Source: Oryzias latipes
Lineage: Eukaryota; Chordata; Actinopteri; Beloniformes; Adrianichthyidae
Reading direction: 5' to 3'
DNA length: 64,000 nucleotides
Assembly (NCBI RefSeq): GCF_002234675.1
Contig: NC_019872.2
Span: 9,564,950 to 9,628,949 of the forward strand
Shown one piece after another: positions 55,980-64,000 of this stretch. Both the position numbers and the translations under genes were made by a program. Positions within the stretch are counted from its first letter, which is position 1. Each line of letters opens with the position of its first letter. The notes beneath the pieces are model-generated. The model was not told the DNA's origin and made no database searches. It saw only the letters and a program-made list of their open reading frames with translations.

Positions 55980-57589
55980 AAATTTAAATACATGTCGTTT
56001 TTCTTTATTTCTTTAATAAATTTTGACTCATCTGGAGTTCCATAACCGTAAACCATAAACAGGTTTCCTGTTGGATCTAGTAGGAGTCACTAATCATTAA
56101 AGAAAAAATGCGTTAATGTAGACGGTGGGAGCTAACAGCTCAGACTATGATCAGAGGTGTTTCAGGTGCATTTACCTTTTCTTCCTAGAGCGAGGGCAGC
56201 TCATGAACGAAAGGCAGTTTCACTGGTAACTTGTTTCTTTTTTTTTTGTTGAATTGTCCTCAAAGAAAAGAATCTGACACTTGGAGGTCTTCTTTAAGTT
56301 TCTCGGTCTTGAAAACAGTTCTTAGAATTGCAGATGTGAGCGGAGCCCTTTCCATTTCCAGACAGTGCTGTGCATACAGACATGAGGGGTGAGGCAACAT
56401 TTCTCAGCTTTGAAAGACAATGACTTTAAAAAACAAAAAAGTGCTCCCCTGCTCTAAGCTGCTCTTTTCAGTTTGTCATGAGTCCCATTTGTCTGCTGCC
56501 CCATCATGCCTCCTTATCTTTCTCCAAGCCCGTCTCTCCAGACGATTATTCAAAAAGACGCGTGCTTTGATAGGACATCCTCATTATAGCAGGAACCCAT
56601 TCTGCTACCCTTCTTTCCTTTTTTCTTCAAAGAATCGTTGCTGTTTCCAGCACTTTGTCTTGTTCTCTACCTGGCAGCTCTGCTCTCTGTCCTCTCCCTT
56701 CACCATTCCCTCCCAGTTTCTAAAAAGCAAACAACGTTTTAATCCATCAGCTGCTCCTCCAAATCTCCACAGACGGGTAAAGCTCTTCCTGTTTCATGCA
56801 AGCATCCTCACATCTCGTCCCAGATGTCTTCCCCAAATTAAAATACCTTCTTTGCTTGACTTACACTCACATCCAAAACTGCATTCCTATTTGAAACTCT
56901 CAGGTGGTTTTAATCGCGCCATCCAAATGCCGCTTCCTGTGTGATTTAGGCGAGTTTCCCCAAAAAGCTTTTTCCTGCCTCACCTTCAATTATATATGTG
57001 CTGGATTATACATTTGTCAGGATTTTTTAAGGAGCGCAAACAGGATTTTTTTTTCTTTCTTAGACATGCAGACACCTCACCTGAAGTACCATAGATTACG
57101 CTCTTTCAACACACTGACTAGGTAGCAGATAATGTTTACCTACCATCAAAACTTTTTTTTGTTTTAGTCTGACTAAAACCTTGAAAAGTTCAGCAATGAT
57201 AGAATAAATTATAAGTGATCCATGCAAAAGAGAATAGCTACAAGAAAAAAAGTACAGCCATAAAGCTGTCCTGCGTGATTGAATGCCGGTTTGCCACCAG
57301 CTAAATGGCTTGCCAATTGCTGATCCGGGTGATGTAAGAGGTCAACCAGTAAAAGCCCATCAGTGATTACAAGAAAGGAAAGATATCGCCACTAATCATA
57401 GAGATGTCTGACATGCTGTGGTTAATAAATCAGTCCCCATTATAGCCTTAGTCACATGCAGTCATATAGCGATTGACCCATTCAGGTGCTACGGGTTTTT
57501 TGGTTGAGGGAGGGATGGAGATACTTTAATATTGGAAATATTTGTAAAGATAATGTAAGTTGCAAACACGTATGATGTGTTTGCTACCA
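55980..57589. other. No recognisable gene
   Basis: The longest open frame, 174 codons at 56420-56944, lies in pyrimidine-rich sequence and shows no domain; it is most likely chance. No complete transposon was found. Confidence 0.35.
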
Positions 57590-57742
57590 TGTGGACAGCC
57601 TTCCCAGAAGACTTGAAGCTGTAATAACTGCAAAATGTGGACCGACGTCATATTGAACTCTATGGGTCAGGAATGGGATGGCACTTTAGTTCATATGTGA
57701 GTAAAGCCAGGTGAGCGAATACTTTTGGTAATTTAGTGTATA
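57590..57742 (+). mobile_element. Tc1-like transposon, 3' end only
   Basis: GCCTTCCCAGAAGACTTGAAGCTGTAATAACTGCAAAATGTGGACC corresponds to the last transposase residues (LP.R.EAVI.AKGG) and the following AGGTGAGCGAATACTTTTGGTAATTTAGTGTA to the inner part and end of the right inverted repeat. Confidence 0.65.
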
Positions 57743-57949
57743 TGCCAACTCAAAATAAAGCAAAGTATACTTTCTAAAAATTGGTAAACATTGGGGATTT
57801 GTTTTTTTCTTCGGGTCAAAACAAAAGTAAAAAAACAGCAGCCAGTGCGTAGGCTGCAAGATTAAACTATTGACTGAGAACTAGACGTAGTGACCCCTTC
57901 ACCTCTCGTCTTCCAGATAAAAAAGTACTCCAAGAAGCTGCTTACTGAC

Positions 57950-58090
57950 ATCATCTGGCTCCAAAATGGCGGTGTCCGTATCGCAAATAAATGGCGACTG
58001 AATTGACTTCATTTGATTGGAGCTGGAAGTAAGCCATTTTCTATGGGCGACATCACACTCACTCAGTCCAGTTGTCATATGCAGTCAATA
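57950..58090 (+). repeat. Dispersed repeat fragment, also at 11270-11425
   Basis: Shares CCATTTT.(C/T)ATGGG..(C/A)..(C/A)TC..CTCAGTCCAGTTGTC.CATA.CAGTCAAT with the earlier copy. Confidence 0.5.
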
Positions 58091-58974
58091 GGTTAAACAC
58101 CCCCTGCAAGCTACCACCTATTGGTTTATAGTACAGGATGTGAGACAAACTACATCTACAGGAAGGATGTTGCACATTGTTCATTTGTGTTTTTAAAGCA
58201 TTACAAATGCCATAAAGGACAACAACAAACAAAAAACTTGAAGTACAGAAAACATAACTAAACTGCTGACTGTATAGACAGCATGAAGGCAATGGTGAAA
58301 AGTGATTCTATAGGAGGACAGAAGAAACGCTGACACTTTTGGAGGCGTGCCTCAAGGGCAAAGGTAGGAAAGGAGAAGAAAGAGTACAGAAGGGAAACTC
58401 AAAGGAGTAAGAAAAAAAAAAAGAAGCAAGAAAAAAGGGACGCTGACAGTGAACAATGCTTTAAGTTCTTTTAATCTCCCACAGACTAAATAGCACTTTA
58501 CATCTGCACAAACACAAACCTTTGTGTGCAGCCGCTGAATGACTGCTGAGGCTCTGTTTTTGAGCCTGGGGACTGAGACGTGAAATTGCTCTTGTATGCG
58601 TCAATCGATTCCCCTCTCATCCCTCTTAGCGTCTAGACCGTCTGCCCCTCTTCCCCAGTCAGTTTTCAAGACAAAAAGAAAAAAATGAAACAGCAAGGGG
58701 CCAATAATTAAAAAAAAAAAAAGAGCTGTGATTGTTGATCATTGCTGGCAGAGTGTAAACATACATGGTGTGAACCAGCAATTGAAAGCACAGCTTCCAG
58801 TCGAACAAAGAAGTCAGTAAGAGGGCAAATCTGGAGCCCAGAAGGATTTCTATGATACAGTTCCTTTAGTTCATATTTTTTTAAACAAGCTTCTGCTTTT
58901 TGTTTTACTGTGAAACCACACAGAGTCACCTCACCCTTCAAAGTTCTGCATATATTTAAAAAACTATATTTTGT
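58091..58974. other. No recognisable gene
   Basis: AT-rich with purine runs around 58380-58440. No exon or named element seen. Confidence 0.3.
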
Positions 58975-59570
58975 TGCCAAAGTGCACCAACAAACTACTT
59001 TAAAGATACTGAAATTACATTCAAAGTTAGGCTTAAAACATTCCTCTTTAGACAGGCTTATTGCCAGACTAGCTAGTAATCAAAGAATATTTAACTTGTG
59101 ATTAAAATGTTTAATAACAATAACAATTTGTTGCTAGTAGGCTGCTCCAGATCCTGCCTCCATCTTAACCCATCTTCGAGCTAACCCGACCTGACTCTTG
59201 CACCACACACACTTTCAAGGGATGATCTGATCCAATTGCAACCACACGAATATTTTCAAGGGACCTCCAAGTCCCGCCTGCACTACAATCTATCCACGAC
59301 CGTACCCACAGACTAGTCACAAGACTCCCCTCTATCCACCCTAGACCTGACCTAAACCCAAAGCTTAACCCTTACCAGAAGCTGGGGAAAGTATGGTGCA
59401 CTGGGGTTCTATCCTCTACTCTCATCTACTTCTCCTCTCTTTCTCTCTTCTATTCTTGATTATTTTATTTATCATTCAGTTCTCCATGCCTCTGCTTGGT
59501 ACAGTGCGATTCATGCATTGTCCCTGAGTGGGACAGAGGGACAAACTGTCCCCAAAAAATCGTGCAGCCC
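58975..59570 (+). repeat. Possible LINE 3' end
   Basis: A frame near 59020 reads KLGLKHSSLDRL in one register and LRLKTFLFRQAY in the next, the latter resembling the last residues of L2/CR1-type LINE proteins. The following C-rich text has no clear tail. Low confidence. Confidence 0.35.
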
Positions 59571-59599
59571 TTGTATTCAGCTAATTAAGGTATTTATCA

Positions 59600-60190
59600 A
59601 ACGATAACAGAAATAATTCTCATGCTACTCTACATTCACATTGTCTTTCACAAAGCGCGTTCAAGCAGCCAGTTCCAATGAAAAGTCTGTGTAAATGCTC
59701 GTAAATGTGTATTTCATGGTCCTGCGTTCAAAACTCTCCCATCAACATGTAGCTATACATGTTTTTACGACCATTTTCAGGCTCTATGTACTAAACGCGT
59801 GACCATTGAATGCATGGTGGATTTAAGCCAGGTCCAACTTTGACAAATCAGGTACTCCGATTTGGTAAGGAAGTATGGATAGCTCCCCTTTTACTTCACG
59901 GAAGTGCCAACCAGTTGAAAATTGATCATGGAGGAGAATGAATAATTGTAGTTCATGCCCAGCTGGAATGATGACACCAAGTCTTTCATATATTGCAATA
60001 GAGCTGTGAAATAAAAAGTCTGGTGCAAGATTCATGAGATTTGCACCGCTTTGACTTTTTGCACCAAGAAATTTAGGAGAAATAGGAAAAAGGCCCTCCC
60101 TGCCTGTCCAGTGTGAACATCATGGGCTAAACATGCATTGAAGAACCTGCATTTAGCGCATTCTTGAATGCACATCAAATGCCTGGTGTT
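59600..60190. repeat. Unclassified dispersed repeat, related to 27990-28150
   Basis: The right end GAGATTTGCACCGCTTTGACTTTTTGCACC...CCCTCCCTGCCTGTCCAGTGTGAACATCATGGGCTAAACATGC matches the earlier fragment. Its minus frame 59823-60035 may be a DNA-transposon remnant but shows no motif I can name. Confidence 0.45.
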
Positions 60191-61585
60191 ATTAACAAGT
60201 CAAAGTGTTGATTTCACAAAGCCATTGAGGACAGCTGAAGATCCGTTTGCAGTTTTATTTATGTTCGACAAGGACCATCGGTCTGAACCGACAGTCAATT
60301 TTGTTTTCTACTAAGCTCAAAAGTCTCTGGTAATCTGTCCGCTGACACATGACTGGAAAACCAGCTGCAAATCCACAAACCCAAAGGCCAAACATACAAC
60401 ATGTCAGCATACTGCCATTGTGAAGGGACCACAAAGAGGGCTGACGAATGCTGATGCTGGCACTTTAGAAAGAGCCTCCTGTCCTTCACCTCCATCATCC
60501 CGCCATTTGCTCTGCAGCAGTCCTGTCTGCGCTCTCCTCCCCTCCTCTTCCGTCACAGGGCGTCTCAGCAATGTGACTTCCTCCCCCTCCGTGTTTTCCT
60601 GTCCCCCGCTGTTTAAAAGCCCAGCAGTCGTGTAAAGCCCCTTCACGCAGATCATGGGTTGACCTCTGCTCTCACCTGTCTCTCCACCCCCTCTTCCTCC
60701 TTTCATTCTCTCTGTGGAGCCCATCGTCCTCTTTCCTCGATGGATCCCAGCAGTGTGCAGTCAATGCCCCGCTGGATTAGCCTGATTCTTAACCTTTCAA
60801 ATTGTCGAATCCAGGCCGCAGCTTTTCCCCTCTAGTAAATTTCTGAACATGCATCTGAGAGATGAATTGGAACAAATTAAAAATGACAACATTTAAAAAA
60901 AAATGGGGGGGAAAAATGACAACATTATCTTTGAAAAAAAATACAAACAGAGATGTAATTTAATAAAAAGCTGATGTGACATGTGAGACAGAAACGAGAC
61001 CTCGGTGAGGGGGAATGGCTGCAAGACAGCAGTTAAATTCACAACGTTGTATTTCTTTCTCTCCTTTAGAGAAGAGCTCTGGCCTGTAGTCCCATCTCTC
61101 CTGACCGAGCTTGTGTAAATCCGTGTGTGCATGAAAGTGTATGACCGAGATCGAGAGAGTTATAGCAGGCAAGTTCAAATCCGCTCTGTATTGTCTGGCA
61201 ACTACTGAGGTTGAACCCCACCTCTGCCCAACAGTAGCTGGAATAGGCTCCATTTGTCTGTCAGTAGCATACAAAACATAATACTTGCACATTTTTTTAG
61301 CTTTGTACAGCAGACTAAACAGAAAAAAGATGGCCTTAAAAGCTAGATAATGTTGCCAACTAGTTACCCAAGTAACAACAGGAGTTTTGAAACAAGAAGA
61401 TGTGAAAACACGAAGAGGAGAAGCTGGGACAAGCAGGATCTACAACACGATAACAAAAATATGTAGAGTTTGCCACAAAAAGGCAGTTCTACCAATTTTC
61501 AAACCATAATCAAAATGGGTTATGTGTTTCATATGATTATCATAAAAAAATGCTCTTAGATGATTAGTACACAAATAGTATTAAT
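60191..61585. other. No recognisable gene
   Basis: Mixed composition, with a C/T-rich stretch near 60480-60720. No exon, RNA gene or complete repeat recognised. Confidence 0.3.
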
Positions 61586-61800
61586 GGTAAATGACGCATA
61601 CTTGTATACATATATTTATAGCGCTTTACATCACGAAGCGCTTTACAGTAACAGTCCCACTCACACTGGTGCCAGCCCATAACCACCAGGAGCAATGTGA
61701 AGCTCAGTGTCTTGCTCAAGGACACTTTGCAAGTAGGCGGACAATGGCGGAATTGAACCTGCGATCTTCCAATCAGAGGGCGACCACTATGGCATTTCAT
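61586..61800 (+). repeat. Dispersed repeat with AGCGCTTTACAGTAAC core, copy 3
   Basis: Same family as 27571 and 30213: GGTAAATGACGCATACTTGTATAC, AAGCGCTTTACAGTAACAG, CAGTGTCTTGCTCAAGGACACTTTGC and GGAATTGAACCTGCGATC. Confidence 0.75.
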
Positions 61801-63203
61801 CTCTGCCATAAAGTGAACGAGCGTAAAGAAAACTGAGCGGGCGTATTCAGAAACTGAGTGAGGAACCTCTCAACCGCGCAGGCGCATTTCTAACCGAGCG
61901 ACCCCGTATTTTACAACTGCACGCCTGCAATCCTAACTGAGCGGGGATCCTGCATGGTCAGTACCTCTTTGCGCCCTCACCAGGATTTACGCTCAGTGTT
62001 AAGGGGGCGTTTTTGTCACTTGGGCGCCGGTATTCAGGGATGTGTTCGTCACTTGGGAGCAGAAACCTTTCTGGTTGATCTGATTGGCCAAAATCTGCTG
62101 GTCAAATTTGGCGAGGCAGCGGGGCGGGACTTTCATTTTTCAGAGCAGGGGTGGCTAACAGGCGGCTCTTGGGCTGCATGCGACTCTCTGCCTTTTATCA
62201 TATTTTCTATATACAGTACTTTCACAACCATAAGGTGAAAGTCTTACATTGTCTCCTACATGTACAGAGCAGCTCTAATGTGTTATTGTGTGACTTCGGT
62301 AAAGAGGACCTATGAGAGAACAGCATGAGACAGTAGGGAGAGAGGAGAGGACGGGAAAGAAGACCCCTCGCCCCCAGTACAAAGGTGCAGATATGTGCAT
62401 AATGCAGAATAACTTCGTTTTGGAAACCCTGGAAATGCGAAGAGACACGACTATGAAGCACAGTTTAAACTGCAATCTATCAGCTAAGCGGAGGAACATG
62501 GGAGGAATATAGCAGCTGTGGTTCGGTTAAGTTAGAAAGATCTTCACAGATTCAGACTTCCGGCCTCCTCAACAACTCTTCTGATAAATGTTCAAATGTG
62601 TCAGCAAGTATCTCAATAATTTTGTATTAACACAAAGAGTGAACTACAAATGCATTTCTAAAGAAAAAAATCTTTTTTTTTGCCTTTTCATCAGAATTGT
62701 TCGCTTCAAGCTGTGAATGCAGACATGCAGCAAGCTGGCTGCAATGAAAAGCTGTCCATCTTCTGCTCCTTTTACTGGGAGGCAGCGTCGGGCGAGTTAC
62801 GCCACACTTTTGGACTGTAGGACTAAAGCTTGGCCTGACGCGTCTGCTTGCACTGTTCTTTAAAGCAGCACAGCAACGAGACGGACTCTGACGATGAGGA
62901 AAAGGAAGCTGGCGTGTTTGATAGAAATGTAGTCCAGCTTCATTCCAGATACAGAAGAGGAGGACTTTGATGGATTTTTGGATGCTGATTGATGACTGAA
63001 AAAATAAAAAATAAACCACAACCAACTCAGTTTTGCGCTCGCTGCCTTTTTAAAACACACACCAGCATGCATGTTTTACCGGTATTTGTTAACGTCAAAC
63101 AAAAAACAAAAAAAAAACTCCATTACTGAAACGGCGCAGTTCAATCCAGTGCTGTTGTATTGTAAGGAGAGGAGTGTGTTTTGGGAAATAATATGGCTTT
63201 AAT

Positions 63204-63228
63204 TGTGTGTGTGTGTGTGTGTGTGTGT
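63204..63228. repeat. (TG)n microsatellite
   Basis: Uninterrupted TG run in the spacer of the large inverted repeat. Confidence 0.9.
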
Positions 63229-63324
63229 ATGTCTGGCAGGTCAGTGCATGGTGTGGGTCTTTGACTATCACAGTTAAAAATTTCAGCTCTTTGTGTCAAA
63301 CTTGTTCGCCCCCCCTGTTAGTGT

Positions 63325-63509
63325 TAGAGGCTTTCATAGAAAAAAACGGCGGATGTAACATGGATTAAAACATTAACCAAAGACCCAAGACCAAGGTAAG
63401 AAAGTGCAGCAGGTTTTTCTGTGCTGTAAGTTTTTCTCATGTGAAAATCACTGCATTTGTTACCGTTTTAATCCACGTTACAGCCGCCGTTTCTTTTCTA
63501 AAGCCTCTA
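63325..63509. repeat. Inner hairpin with 46-bp arms
   Basis: TAGAGGCTTTCATAGAAAAAAACGGCGGATGTAACATGGATTAAAA (63325-63370) pairs with its near-exact complement at 63464-63509, with a 93-base loop. It lies in the spacer of the large inverted repeat. Confidence 0.75.
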
Positions 63510-64000
63510 AAAGAAAGTCCCTCCCCGCTGCCTCGCCGGATTTGACCAGCAAATTTCAGCCAATCAGATCAACCAGAACAGTTACTGCCCCCAAGTGACA
63601 AACACACCCCTGAATACCGCCCCCCAAGTGACAGAAACGCCCCACTGCGCGCAAATTAAAGCAAGCGCTGGGGGGCGAGGGGGGGTCTTCTTTCACATCC
63701 CCACCTCTCTCCCTACTGTCTCATGCTGTTCTCTCATAGGTCCTCTCACACAGCAACACATTAGGGCCGCTCCGTACATTTTGAAGAAAATGTAAGACTT
63801 TCACCTTATGGTTGTGAAAGTACTGTATATAGAAAATATGATAAAAGGCAGAGAATCGCATGCAGCTCAAGAGATGTTCTTAGCCACCCCTGCTCTGAAA
63901 AATGAAAGTCCCGCTGCCTCACCGAATTTGACCAGCAAATTTTGGCAAATCAGATCAACCAGAAAGGTTACTGCCCCTAAGTGACAAAAACGCCCCCCTT

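Larger units (their letters stand above)
62001..64000. repeat. Large inverted repeat with hAT-like inner ends, running off the window
   Basis: The left arm (about 62001-62375) is the reverse complement of the right arm (about 63668-64000), with small gaps. Both contain CAGGGGTGGCTAA.. and the (A/G)GCTGCATGCGA segment resembling hAT termini (62146 and 63892), but the flanks are also mirror images, so this is an inverted duplication and not a simple insertion. The outer part of the arm recurs once more, inverted relative to the left arm, at 63515-63645. A degenerate BED-finger-like stretch may lie near 62395-62470. The right end is not reached. Confidence 0.75.

Noticed and set aside
56420-56944. 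174-codon open frame
   Set aside because: Pyrimidine-rich DNA gives a Ser/Leu/Pro/Phe-rich text without domain, splice context or homology that I can recognise.
62312-62512. Open frame of 66 codons as a host gene
   Set aside because: It lies in the left arm of the inverted repeat and at best contains a decayed zinc-finger remnant of a hAT transposase.
1-64000. LTR retroelements or retrovirus copies, CRISPR arrays, tRNA or rRNA genes
   Set aside because: I looked for LTR pairs, primer sites, capsid or envelope-like frames, regular spaced repeats and tRNA-like folds by eye and found none convincing; a profile search could still find weak ones.

Overview
The window looks like nuclear DNA from a bony fish (teleost, probably a percomorph). 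It carries fish-type odorant receptor (OR) genes, a split vertebrate gene with GT-AG introns (ubl3), and a typical teleost repeat load: Tc1/mariner, hAT and TTAA-target MITEs, plus L2-like and Tx1/L1-like LINEs. No bacterial, organellar, CRISPR or LTR/retroviral feature was recognised. Species cannot be fixed from the sequence alone.

Layout. From 1 to 27 kb there is a tandem array of five related intronless OR genes, all on the minus strand: 509..1 (cut by the window edge), 8597..7632, 18675..17707, 23990..23022 and 26990..26022. The genes at 17.7 and 23.0 kb sit on a recent duplication of about 1.7 kb that includes both flanks. A decayed OR fragment lies near 10.7 kb. Transposons fill the gaps: a Tc1 relic and an L2-like LINE (1.2-5.7 kb), a hAT nested inside a TTAA MITE (8.8-9.7 kb), a GC-rich Tx1/L1-like LINE 3' end inserted in a TIR transposon (11.7-14.7 kb), two inverted hAT copies (15.0-16.9 kb), and another Tx1/L1-like LINE inside duplicated OR flank (20.6-22.4 kb).

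From 27 to 42 kb the sequence is mostly repeats. It holds one plus-strand OR gene at 36472-37895, whose coding sequence is split by three short introns. The third intron contains a complete TTAA MITE; five copies of that family occur in the window.

From about 41.4 to 47.8 kb lies the minus-strand ubl3 gene, a membrane-anchored, prenylated ubiquitin-fold protein. Four coding exons encode the last 108 residues; the small first coding exon was not found. Its introns contain a fold-back element and a Tc1-type MITE. From 48 to 64 kb I recognise no coding exon, only repeats: a TIR transposon, two hAT elements (one with a BED-finger relic and a nested LINE tail), Tc1 debris, and a large inverted repeat that runs off the right edge.

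The OR genes probably serve odour detection in olfactory neurons, and ubl3 is an unrelated neighbour. I found no clear undescribed system. The most informative items are the intron-split OR with a MITE-enlarged intron, the clustered TM5-TM6 divergence between two otherwise near-identical ORs, and several nested insertions with intact target duplications that date the insertion order.
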